64,000 nt of DNA from Dipteronia dyeriana (lineage: Eukaryota > Streptophyta > Magnoliopsida > Sapindales > Sapindaceae), in contig CM065299.1 of assembly GCA_032871835.1 (NCBI GenBank), positions 45,644,706 through 45,708,705 of the forward strand, in the 5' to 3' direction. This document shows positions 22,342 through 32,803 of the stretch, one piece after another. Below the pieces are notes generated by a model. That model ran no database searches, was not told where the DNA came from, and worked only from the letters and a program-made list of their open reading frames with translations. A program made the translations under genes and the position numbers. Position 1 is the stretch's first letter. Each line of letters begins with the position of its first letter.

Positions 22342-22718
22342 GGGTCCTACATCTTCACCACGTAAGAAACAAATGAACTTAGCCTTGAAGACCTCTAGAG
22401 TGGAAAATGGGAAGGATGATTCGTATGAGGAGATGGAATTCATGGTTAAAAGATTCAAGAAGTTGATCAAGTTTGAATAGAAGGGTTTTGGATCCAAAGG
22501 AAAGGAAGTGAAGAAGAACACTCATTTTAAGAAGATTGAGCCAAGTCAAGACATGCCCTTAAGAAAAGGGATCCAATGTTTTGAATTTAAAGGGTTTCAA
22601 CCAATCTCCACAGATTGTGGCAACTTAAAATACAAGAAGAAAGAAAAGGCAATGACTACCAGTTGGAGCCAATTTGATGACTTGGAAGAAGAGGAGGGTC
22701 CTTAGATGATAAAGACCA
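22342..22718 (+). pseudogene. Element F gag, central part with decayed zinc knuckle
   Basis: Reads ALKTSRVENGKDDSYEEMEF and VKRFKKLIKFE, parallel to ALKTSKVKMEEDDSDEEMAL in B gag, then a stop. Then KKIEPSQDMPLRKGIQC follows. The CCHC knuckle has decayed: the second Cys is Phe and the His is lost, leaving IQCFEFKGFQPISTDC. The frame continues across the solo LTR at 24894. Confidence 0.82.
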
Positions 22719-24888
22719 TGTAGGGAAAAAACCACACACAGTGGAAGAGTAAGAAAATTTATAAAAAATTAGGGTTTGCATATAAATAAAAATATTCCCT
22801 TTTAATAACAAGAACCTTAACCCTATATTAATTGATGTATATAAAAAGTATCGTACCTTTTTTTTCGTGACGATTGAACTAGCGTCGAATTAAATTCGTA
22901 AGATTTTCCAATCCAATCATGAACGTGAATCACCTACGAGTATGGGCTCCCTTTCTTTAAATTTATACCTGAGGATGGAAATAAACAAAATCTTCTTCTT
23001 CGTTAGTCATTATAATCCTCCAAGAGAAAAAACCAAGAACGTCCGGTCACTTGTGAATTATCAATCGATTTGATTGAAATTGATTGAACCTAGATTCAAC
23101 ATTGTACACAAAACCCTTTTGATGCAAATGATACTAGTGTACTATCGAAAACAAAAACGTTCCCTCTTTTCTCTATGCTTGGCCAAATTCTTCACACTAT
23201 GAGTTGGACAAAGTTTTTTTAATCACATTAAAAAACAACTTCTCACACCGAAAATTCATTCTTGGTCGTAATTTAAAAGTATATATATAGGAGACCAAAT
23301 CCTCTCCCAAGAAGGATTTCTTGGTGGGCAAGAATCTATTTCTTAGGTGGATTTACTTGGTGGTTAAGAATTCTTTTCTAAAAGAAATTTTATCCTACAC
23401 TAAGACTCCTAATCCAACTCAATAGCGTATTTGTAACCATATTAAAGACTTCCTAATTTGATTAGGTAAATAATTCCTTTTATTTATCTACTTATCAAAT
23501 ATAGTCTTTAATATTAATTATACCAACAACAATAAGACATTTTTAGGAGACCATCTCCTACTAGATTTTTTTTTTGAGTTTTAATTAAATAATTAATTAA
23601 TCAACAAATTAAATAATTTCCATTTAACTAAATAATAAAATAAAAAATAATATAATTAAGCTATTCTAAATAGCCTTGCCGTCCATAACATATATTTGGG
23701 CCATATATTATTTTTCTTATTTTATTAAATCAATTGGACCATAATAAAAAAGCCCACATGAACAATTTCACAAGCCTTAATACAATTCTAGATGGACCCC
23801 TAAATTGGTCCGGTAGAATATATCAAGTGATCCATGCAAGTTCGTGTGGATTGGGGATCTTGGCGGGCTATCTAAATTTAAGCTCCAATAGACACAACCC
23901 AATCACAATCAACAAATGATTCACTTAGGTCCGATCTTTTTAATTTTAGTTCATTCCACTAAAGAACTAAAACTGAACTATTAAATAAAGATAGAATAAG
24001 TTGATGTTACTTATTCATACCTTAGACAACCTTATTGGAGAAAGTGTATCCTCGTGAAGAATACCGGTAATCATCAAGAGCTCACAGACCGCCTATTTCT
24101 CTTCAGGTTACCATATTTACTCATATGACCACATTTTGAACTTGGATATTTTGACTTGTCAAGAAACCATGTTTCAATAGACTCTATTGAAAACTTAAAG
24201 TTAAGATTTAATATCCAATACCTCAAAACATCCATATGATGATATTCTACTCTCATTTAATAAATGGAGCCACGATGTCCATATCTATAAATGAAGTCCT
24301 CTATCGATTAACAAATGAATACCACCAAACTATCGAGGATAGACTATGCTATATAATCGTACTCATTGATAGCTCAAATGATAACACTTGTAACCATAAG
24401 TCCATCATTTATCTCAGGACTGAGATAGATTCTCTGATTGTCTTCAAATGAAAAACTTTTATCTATTGACGGTTCTAGATAAAGTATTTTATTGTGATCC
24501 TATTCAATGCACCCGGTGCACTAGATTCTTTTGCCTAAAGACACCACACTTTTAATGATTTTAGACTCATCATAACACATTTGATCCCACTCAAATGCTA
24601 GCAAAAGAATATACAACTTTAACAAGATAAAGTCTCCCTACCTTTTATCTTAATTTGTGAATATTATTTAAGACTAACTAAAGAATTGTGTCTACCTCAT
24701 ACATATCTAGATGTATGAACAATTGTTCTTTTCTCATAGTCTTTTGACCTTACGATTATATTATTTTGACAATTATAATAATTAAACTATAAATGCTATA
24801 AGATTTGTTAAACTAGAAATCACTTTATTAATATGAAAAGATTGTCAATTATATTATTACACTCTTGCTATCGAGCATAATCTGAACA
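22719..24888 (-). repeat. A3: complete solo LTR of the A family
   Basis: A 2170-bp LTR starting TGTAGGGAAAAAAC and ending ATAATCTGAACA, flanked by the 5-bp duplication GACCA (22714-22718 and 24889-24893). No primer site, polypurine tract or internal region is present. Removing it with one GACCA rejoins F gag. This is the product of recombination between two LTRs. Orientation is given to match element A. Confidence 0.95.
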
Positions 24889-24893
24889 GACCA

Positions 24894-25865
24894 TGTGGCA
24901 ATTTTTATTAACTTCACATCCTCTCTCAAGTGTAAGGAATCAATTGATGATGAAGAGGAAGATAGACAAGTTTAAGATGACTTAAGCGATGAGATTCTTC
25001 ATGTCATTCTACAAATGGAAATGTAGAAGGCATGGACCTTGTAGGGTTTATTGGGAATTTACAAAGCTCAAGATAGAAGAAGAAGACTAAAAATATTTGA
25101 AGACTAAAAGAAGAGAAACTCATGCTATCAATCGAGGTGATTCACTTGAATGGAGAAGTGAAGATAGCTAAAAGGAATGAGGAATTGATGGAAAAGACGA
25201 TTGAAGAAGCAAGAGAAGTTTTTGCTAAGATGACTTTAAGCACAAAGAAACATCACTACATGTTAGGAGTTGGTAGGAGGCCAAGTGACAAGAAAGGTCT
25301 TGGATTTGATGATGATAATGAGACCTTATCCTCAAGCAAGATGGTGTTTGTTAAGAGCAAGGACACCAAAGAGCCTCTATGTCTATAATAACCCAGACAA
25401 AAATTGAATTAGAAGAGTGCTCAAAAAATGTCCAAGTGTAGACAATATCAAGGGCAGAAGCTCAAACTCAAGCTCAACCTGTGAGAGCCTCACAAGCAAG
25501 CTTTCCTTAACCCAAATACCATCAAGCCAATAAGCAATTCATAAAAGCCTAACCAAGGAAGCAATCTACTCCAACTGAGAGAACCAATCCAATACCAAAG
25601 ACGAGCTCAAAGGCATGGGAAAGTCTCTTTGTACTCACAAGGGAATCGTATGACTTCTTACTTTACTCCCACTTGTCATTTTTGTCTTGTTGATGGTCAC
25701 ATTAGGTCGAATTACTTCAAGTATATTAAAATATGTAGAATTGAATGCATGATTGAAAGAAATAGGGCTAGAGATATTATGTATACTCCCAGCAAAATTA
25801 TAGCAAATGAACCTAAGACCACTAGGAAAGAGAATATATCACCTGAGTTGCCTAAATTTACTTGA
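24894..25865 (+). pseudogene. Element F gag, C-terminal part with second finger
   Basis: Follows the solo LTR. It carries a Glu/Lys-rich coiled-coil part (25122-25388) with MLGVGRRPSDKKGLGFD, matching MLGVSKKPSDKR in B. Two in-frame TAA stops (25507-25509 and 25552-25554) fall at the same codon positions as in B. The second finger reads CHFCLVDGHIRSNYFKY, with the last Cys changed to Tyr. Several frameshifts are present. Confidence 0.8.
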
Positions 25866-26048
25866 AGAAAAATGCTTTTAACACTTGGTATTTGGATATT
25901 AGATGCTCTAGGCACATGACGAGGAACAATAGTTTCTTTGAATCTCTTGTCATGGAGGATGGTGAATGGTGGATTTGTCACCTGTGGTAACGAATCTAGA
26001 AAGAAAGTCATAGGGAAATGACCCATTTCCATTCCTGATCTACCCTCA
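25866..26048 (+). pseudogene. Element F protease remnant
   Basis: Translation gives a WYLDIRCSRHMT-like stretch, where the SIRE consensus has WYLDSGCSRHMTG. The active-site Ser-Gly after Asp is gone, so no aspartic protease activity is expected. The rest is broken by stops. Confidence 0.7.
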
Positions 26049-27290
26049 TTGTCCAATGCTTTACTTATTGAAGGCTTGCAAGCTAATCTTATAAGCATAT
26101 CTCATCTTAATTATGATAGGCTCTCTGTTTTGTTTAACAAGAATGATTGCACTTTTTTGAAGCTGAATGGACAAACCTTATTAAAAGGAAAGAGATCTAG
26201 TGACAATTGCCATTGTCTTAAATCTAGTGCCATCTCTTGCATTGTGTTTGAGTGTGAGCAAGTTGAGTTGTGGCATCAACGGATTGGCCACATGAACTAT
26301 CAAGATTTGAGGATTTTATATAAGTTTAAGGTTATGCATGCATTTCTCAAACTTGGGAAGAAAATTGATGGTGTTTACCGATCTTGTCAACAAGGGCAAC
26401 AAACCGAAAGAATGCACAAAAAGGGCAAGTATCTCACCACTAATGAGTCCTTAAAGCTTCTTTACATGGACTTTATTGGTCCTATGCAAACCGAGAGTCT
26501 AGGTTGTAAGAGATACAATTTTGTTTGTGTAGATGATTTCTCTAGATTCACATGGACATATTTTCTTAGAGAAAAATCTGAAACTTTTGAAAAATTTAAA
26601 ATGCTATTCACTAAAATTCAAAATGAAAAGAACTTACACATTAAAAGTATTAAGCGAATTATGAGTGACTATGAAAGGGAATTTGAAGATGCTTGTTTTG
26701 AAAATTATTGCAATAGCTTTGGCATTTTCCATGAGTTTTGGCACCAAGAACACCTTAACAAAATTGGTTTATTGAAAGGAAGAATAGGTCCTTCAAGAGA
26801 TTGCCCATGTAATGTTACTTAGCCAGAATGTCCCTAGTAACCTTTGGGTCGAGGCTGTAAATACGACTTGCTACATAAAGAATAGAGTATTTCTAAGCCC
26901 CGGTACTAGGTAAACCTCCTATGAGTTGTGGAAGAGTAGCAAGCCAAATGTTAGCTATTTCCGCTCATTTAGAAGCAAATGCTATATTCTTAATGACCGA
27001 GATCAAATTGGCAAGTTTGATACCAAAAGTGATAAGGGAATTTTTGTTGGCTATATCCTTAATAGTAAGGCCTATATGCAGTTTAATTTGAAAATATATA
27101 ATGTCACAGAATCATCCAATGTTGTCATAGATGGTTATAGATCTAGAACTAGTAACCATGTTAAGGAGGTTGAACTGGTTCAAGATTTTCATTGGAGAAG
27201 AATGGTGAGACTTCAAAAAGATGTGAAGTTGAATTATGAGGAAGAGGACATTCAACCTCTTGATAGTGATTCATCTTTGAACTCTAAATA
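26049..27290 (+). pseudogene. Element F GAG-pre-integrase and integrase
   Basis: The frame 26049-26822 has LQANLISISHL, the HHCC-like linker ELWHQRIGHMNYQDL, and an rve core with both Asp positions kept (LLYMDFIGP and IMSDYEREFED). The Glu region is frameshifted near 26755. The C-terminal block continues at 26926-27291 (RSFRSKCYILNDRDQIGKFD, KGIFVGYI) in another frame. Sequence style is SIRE/Maximus. Confidence 0.85.
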
Positions 27291-28138
27291 ACCCACTCCA
27301 TGGGTTAAACATTTCATCAACAAGGATGAAATTTATTGAGATGTGAATGAGGGTGTTAGGACTAGGCTTCAAATAACTAATCAAATTAGTTAGACTTGCT
27401 ACATCTATCAAATTAAGCCCATAAAGGTTGATAAAGCCTTGAATGATGAAATTTAGGTTCTTCTCATGCAAGAAGAGCTAAACCAATTTGAAAGAAAAGA
27501 AATTTGGACACTAGTTCATAAACCTAAAAACACTGATGTCATAAGCACCAAATGGGTGCATAGAAACATGTCAGATGAGGATGGAAACAGTGTATGTAAC
27601 AAGGCTAGACTTGTATCATAAGGATACTCTTAAATTTAGGGTATCGATTTTGAGGAGACTTTTGTTCCAGTTGCCTACCTTAAGTCCATAAGGCTTCTCT
27701 TGTCCATATCTTGTGTGCACAAGTTCAAACTGCAGCAAATGGATGTTAAGAGTGACTTACTCAATGGCTTCTTGTAAGAGGAAGTGTTTATTGAGCAACC
27801 CAAGGGATTTATGGATCCACACCACCCTAATCATGTCTAACGCCTCAAGAACGCTCTATATGGGTTGAAACAATCACTGAGGGCTTGGTATGAGCACCTT
27901 ACTTAATTTCTTATTGACAATGACTATTCTAGGGGTAGTGTTGATGAAATAATATTCATTATGAGAAATAATGATGAGCTGTTTTTATCTTAAACCAATG
28001 TTGATGATATTATGTTTGGCTCCACTAACAAATCAAAAGTCCAACAATTTTTTGATGTCATTTCTCATGAATTTGAGATGAGTCTAGTCAGGGAGCTCAC
28101 TTACTTTCTAGGTTTGCAAATCAAGCAATTGAATGACG
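27291..28138 (+). pseudogene. Element F reverse transcriptase, truncated
   Basis: With several stops, the plus strand reads NKARLVS, GIDFEETFVPVAYLKSIRLL, QMDVKSDLLNG, GLKQSLRAWYE, then NVDDIMFGSTN in place of the usual YVDD, and FLGLQIKQLNDG. Similarity ends abruptly at about 28138. RNase H and the 3' LTR are missing. Confidence 0.82.
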
Positions 28139-28560
28139 GTGATAGTGTGGTAGTTAAGGCGACCGTGAATGAAGAACTAGGGTTTCTAGACCATGTTTTT
28201 GCATTGTGCCACTTTTTAAAAATTTGATATAATTTTGGAGGCGATTTGTAATTATTCAGGTCCAGTTTAAAAGTTTGACAAATGTTTGCGGTCAATATGT
28301 AATTAACAAAACTTACTATGCTAGTGTCAATTTTAAAAACTATTGGGCCGATTTATAATTAATAAAAATTATAGGGTCCGTTTGTAGTTTTAAAAAATAT
28401 TGGGGCCAATTTATAATTATTCAAACTTACCAGGCCAGTTTGTAATTTTGACTAAATATAGGTCAATTTGTAATTATTAAAACTTCAAGGTCCATTTTGT
28501 AGTTTATCAAAATCGTGGGGCAGTTTTATAACTTCCAAAAAAAGATAAGAAAAAATGGTA
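28139..28560. repeat. Degenerate array with gg(g/t)ccaatttgtaatta-like motif
   Basis: From 28232 to 28540 a motif like ggggccaatttataattatt recurs six or seven times at 50-60 bp spacing, each with changes. No gene is visible. It looks like an old satellite-like remnant or part of an unknown element and does not match the other families here. Confidence 0.6.
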
Positions 28561-29160
28561 ATAATTGTAGTTCATAATCTTTGTTATTTCGGATGATTAT
28601 GTTTCTACATAATAGTTTATTTCATTTGAAGTTAATAATGTTTTGTATATTCTCATGAATCAGATTATTATGTTTTCACGTAGTGACTAATCATTAAGAT
28701 TTTAAGAATTTAGTTGGCTAACGGTTATTATTTGATAGGTTTAATAATTGATTATTCTCGTGAATTGGATGATTATATTTTCACGTAGTGACTAATCATT
28801 AAGATTTTGAGATATTCATTGGTTATGAATTATGAAATTTGAATTGCATAGATTGAAATGCATGTGTTAATCATCTCTGTAGAAGGGTTATCACATGTGA
28901 TAGGTGATGTTCTTTTTCGTAGGTGGTTCATCATCTTGAGGTATTCATCTATAGAATTACGATATTGGAACCTGTATGCATGTATTAATCATAACCGTAG
29001 GAGGATTATCACATGTGATAGGTGATGTTCTTCTCCATAAGAGGTTCATCATATTGAGGAATTCGTTTGTAGAATGTTGTGATCTTTGCCCAATCACATG
29101 TTGAACTATGTTTCTTTAAATGTTTTGACTATTATCTTATGAGCATGAAATCCTTTGTTT
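28561..29160. repeat. Two short tandem duplications, otherwise anonymous
   Basis: The segment with tttcacgtagtgactaatca occurs twice, about 108 bp apart (28650-28830). A second unit of about 118 bp with attatcacatgtgataggtg occurs twice (28861-28978 and 28979-29090). The inner tatcacatgtgata is itself a palindrome. No coding sequence recognised. Confidence 0.7.
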
Positions 29161-30410
29161 TGAAATTCAGTTTCCAAAGTCAGCAACTTCGCTTCTCAAT
29201 CGTTTGCAATCAAATCTTTGGATGCGACAGATATTGAGTGTAATAAGAAGTTTAGTGGGGGTAAGAAAAATAAACGTCATGGAAGGAAAACTGGCAAGAC
29301 TGATGGGTTCCTTGAGGCAAATGGTGACATGAAAGGTAAGTAGTTTTGGTGTCATAAAAAGGGTCGTTTTAAGGACTGCTTCAAGTATAAGAATCACATA
29401 GAAAATCTACGTACCCCTTTAGCTCTCGTATGTTTAGAATCAAATTTGGTTGATGTCCCTTTGAATTCTTGGTGGGTTGATTTTAGAGATACTATTCATG
29501 TTTCGAATTCCTTTCAAGGCTTAAGAAGCAAAAGGAAACCAAATGATAAAGAAGCCGTCATTTGTAAGGGAAATGGAAATAGGGCATTAGTTAAGCTTAT
29601 AGGTAAATTCTACCATTTCGTCTATACACTAGAGGGAAGATTGTTCTTCTATGCCATGGCATAGCATTTGGGCCATATATCTAAAGATAGAATTTAAAGA
29701 TTAATAAAAAATGGTAATCTTGTTTAACTTGATTTTTTAAATTTTGAGTCTTGTGTTAATTGTTTGAAGGGTAAAATGACAAGAGCTAAAATGAAAAGGG
29801 GTACCAGAAGTCAAAATCTGTTTGAAATTATACAATATATGTGGGCCATTTTCATCCACCACACTTTGTGGATATAAATATTTTATTTCTTTCATTAATG
29901 ATTTCTCACGTTATGGTTACATCTATCTCATTCACGAGAAATATGAAGCCTTAAATATCTTCAAAAGATATAAGGTTGAGGTTGAACCAAAATTAGAAAG
30001 AAAGATCAAGTGTGTCAGATCTGATCATGGGGGTGAATATTATGGTAGGTACAGTGATGCTGGTCAGATTCCGGGCACTTTTACAAGGTTTTTGCAATAA
30101 TGTGGGATTGGTAATTAGTACACTATGTTGGGTGAACATGAACATAATATAGTTGTTAAGAGGTAGAATCGTACGTTAATGGACATAGCAAGAAATATGG
30201 CCAGTACGAGTTATTTACCTAAATTTTTATGAGGTTATGCATGAAAGACGACTAATTATATTGTTAGTAGAGTTCCCAGTAAATCGGTGCCAAAAACTCC
30301 ATTTGAGATGTGATTTGGTTCGAAGCCAAATTTGAATCACATGAGAGTATTAGGATGCCCTGTGGAAGTGAGGCCATGTGATCCTAATTTGAAAATGCTG
30401 TACTTTTAGA
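29161..30410 (+). pseudogene. Element G: copia gag-protease-integrase fragment
   Basis: The plus strand shows, through many stops, a decayed knuckle (FWCHKKGRFKDCFKYKNH), a protease region (SWWVDFRDTIHVSNS, with the DSGA site lost) and integrase. Integrase has YNICGPF in place of HTDICGPF, RSDHGGEYYG with its Asp intact, and NRTLMDIARNM preceded by Lys where Glu is expected. The C-terminal part has SRVPSKSVPKTPFEM and VLGCPVEVRP. It ends at about 30410. No LTR or RT is attached. The NPGPF-like insert (QIPGTFTRFLQ) separates G from A, C and F. Confidence 0.8.
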
Positions 30411-30971
30411 CCGTTAGTGCATTTTTTTTATTTGATATACAGATTGATCGATCTACAAATGTTCAAATTTAAAGCTCCATTTTCCTATCATTTGTTTTCA
30501 TTTTCGAGCGTTTTTTTATACATGACTTGTAGTTTACCCAAGTGCAGGCAAGCATCCCTTATGTTTTGTTATGTATGAAAGTGATTAGGATGGAGGGAAG
30601 TGGTTGAAGGGAGAGGATTGAGAGGAGAGCTCCAATCCATTGTTTGGTTGGAGAGAAAAGGGAGAGGAAAGGAGAAGAGAATGGATATGATCTCTTTTGG
30701 GGCCCACCAAAATAAGTTGTTCGCTCATAGGATGAATCTGAAAGAAGTGATACACGTTTTGGAAAATAGGCGGGAAGAAAGACAACATTACCGTTCCATT
30801 TTTCATGATTGTTTGTACGGGTAGGCAAAGACAGACTTCTCTCCCCCTTTTTTCTCATTGTTCTGCTCCAAAATTTCAAATACTTTTATGGTTTTTTTTT
30901 TGAATTTTTTTTTGTGTTGTATTTATACTTTTTTTTTTATGATTAACAGTCCTTAATTTTTACTGAGAATA
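30411..30971. other. Anonymous AT-rich stretch with a purine-rich block
   Basis: No gene recognised. Between 30590 and 30690 the plus strand is rich in G and A (ggagggaagtggttgaaggg). Open frames on both strands here come from this skew. Confidence 0.5.
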
Positions 30972-30974
30972 TTA

Positions 30975-32149
30975 GGACCCGTCCTGTAAGCAATTTTCAG
31001 TTGTTGTTTTTCGAAAATAAAAATAAAAATGAAAATAATGTTTTTGGTTTCAGTTTCGAATTCCGAAAACGCGTCTGGTAGCATATACTGAAAGCTGTAT
31101 TTTGAAAATGAAAACAGAAAAAATGCGTCCGGTATAACCGAAAACCATCAAAAAATGATTACATAATTAACCAATATAATTTTTGTATTGTAATTTTTAA
31201 ATTAAACAAAAGTAACACATCAAAATTTAACTCAAAAAAACATATCAAAAAATGAATTAATCAAAACTAAACTTTTAAATTATAAATAAATAATTACAAT
31301 ATATATGTATATATTACTATATAATAAAAATATAAATGTATATATTATATTAATAAATATATATACATATTATAATAATATATAAAATATATATTAAATA
31401 TTATTTCATTTTAATATTATATTATATTATATTTTTATATATGATATATTACATTATATACTATATAAATATATAATATTTGATATTATATATATATATA
31501 TATATATATATAACATGTTATATATATATATATATCATAATAGTATTAATACATATATATATATATATATATATTATTCTATAATATATATAATAATAAT
31601 TTATATATAATAATATATATTATAATATTATATATATATATTATTATATATAATATATTTTAATATTCTATAATATTATATGTTATACTGTATATAATAT
31701 TATATATATATTATATAATATATAATATATAATAGTATAATATATATATATATATATATAATAATTATAATGTATATATAAATATATATTATTGCATAAA
31801 TGTTTTTAGTTCTAGTTGGAAATAAATTATTCTGGAATATATATATAGGGGAACTTTGGTCATTTAAAAATCTTGTATCGTCTTATCCTAGCCATATGAA
31901 ACGCATAATAGCACAATTATTAATTTTTTTTTTGTATATATAAAATAAGTGAATAACAAAATGAAAAACAAAAACGAAAAACAAGTTTTTTGTGTTTTTC
32001 AAATCTTTCACTTTTAATACTGGTTTTGTTTTTCATTTGTTTTTCATTTTTTGAAAATAAAATGAAAAATGGTTAACGAACGCGTTTTCGAAATTGTTTT
32101 TGAAAAATAAAAACGAAAACAGACTGAAAAACAGCTGCATGACGGGGCC
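30975..32149. mobile_element. Element H: PIF/Tourist-like non-autonomous element with TTA duplication
   Basis: The left end reads TTA-ggacccgtcctgtaagc and the right end, reverse complemented, reads TTA-aggccccgtcatgcagct when the flanking A is included. The TTA duplications are at 30972-30974 and 32150-32152. The inverted ends continue for over 60 bp in related, diverged form (tttttcgaaaataaaaa against tttttatttttcaaaaac). Length is 1175 bp. The interior is TA-rich and has no transposase. GG-start ends with TWA duplications indicate PIF/Harbinger. Confidence 0.8.
31260..31800. repeat. TA-rich microsatellite core of element H
   Basis: About 540 bp almost only A and T, with several pure (TA)n runs (for example about 31483-31511 and 31552-31573). 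Alignment or length here is likely unreliable. Confidence 0.9.
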
Positions 32150-32152
32150 TTA

Positions 32153-32803
32153 ATTTTTCATTTTTTTATTTGTTTGGTATTGGTTTATTTGAATTGATTA
32201 TGTTGGCATTGTTGTTATTGTGTATATCTTATTGATTTCGGTATTTTTTCCCATAAACTAAGCAATTCAACAAATAATAGTTTCAATTAAACCAATAAAT
32301 CCAGAAAAAAAAACAATAGGAATTAATAGGAAACAAAATTTGTAAGAAAAACCTAAGTATGAAATGAATCATATCAAGTGTTTGAAAAAATGCCTGAGTG
32401 AATAAATCTACTTCAAGGAACTTTTTCATTTCTAAATGAGGCAGTAAGCTCTTAATATAAGCTCGATTCAATTCCTTCGAAGAGTCTGCTAAAAGATTTT
32501 AAAAAGTTTTTTTTTTTTTTTGATTTTGAGTCAGAGGTTAATTTCAAAGTTTGAACAGTATAACTATTGTCCAATGAAAAATTATAACGATATAAAATCT
32601 TTAAATATTCTTAGTTAGTTAAAGTTAAACTCCCAAATGGCCTTGCATGGCTTATTCTTTAGGAGTTTTGATCACGAGGGAAGTTTAAAATAGGCTGGAA
32701 TGGCTTGTTTACGCAACCTCCAAATTGGTTCAAACATGTGATAGTTGCAATGTTATTAGTATTATTTTTTGACTTGATAGTTCTGACTTTGTATAATTAA
32801 TAA
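32153..32803. other. Anonymous AT-rich stretch left of solo LTR C1
   Basis: I see no gene, terminal repeat or recognisable domain. It may be the original left flank of the C insertion and could belong to the 5' part of the Harbinger element, but nothing in the sequence proves this. Confidence 0.4.

Larger units (their letters stand above)
22342..28138 (+). mobile_element. Element F: SIRE/Maximus-like copia retrotransposon (plus strand), outer host
   Basis: Gag (second half), protease, integrase and RT follow in copia order on the plus strand. Motifs such as GPMQTESLGCKRYNFVCVDD and LTYFLGLQIKQLNDG mark the SIRE/Maximus lineage. Two insertions lie in gag: E before 22342 and a solo A LTR at 22719-24888. 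The first part of F would be left of the window. The 3' end stops inside RT at about 28138, where unrelated repeat DNA begins. No LTR of F is present. Confidence 0.85.

Noticed and set aside
30559..30879. Three overlapping frames on both strands
   Set aside because: A strand-skewed purine-rich block gives open frames on both strands. No recognisable protein.
31260..31800. Very AT-rich tract as a possible replication origin or matrix attachment site
   Set aside because: It is a (TA)n expansion inside a transposable element. Sequence alone gives no further support.
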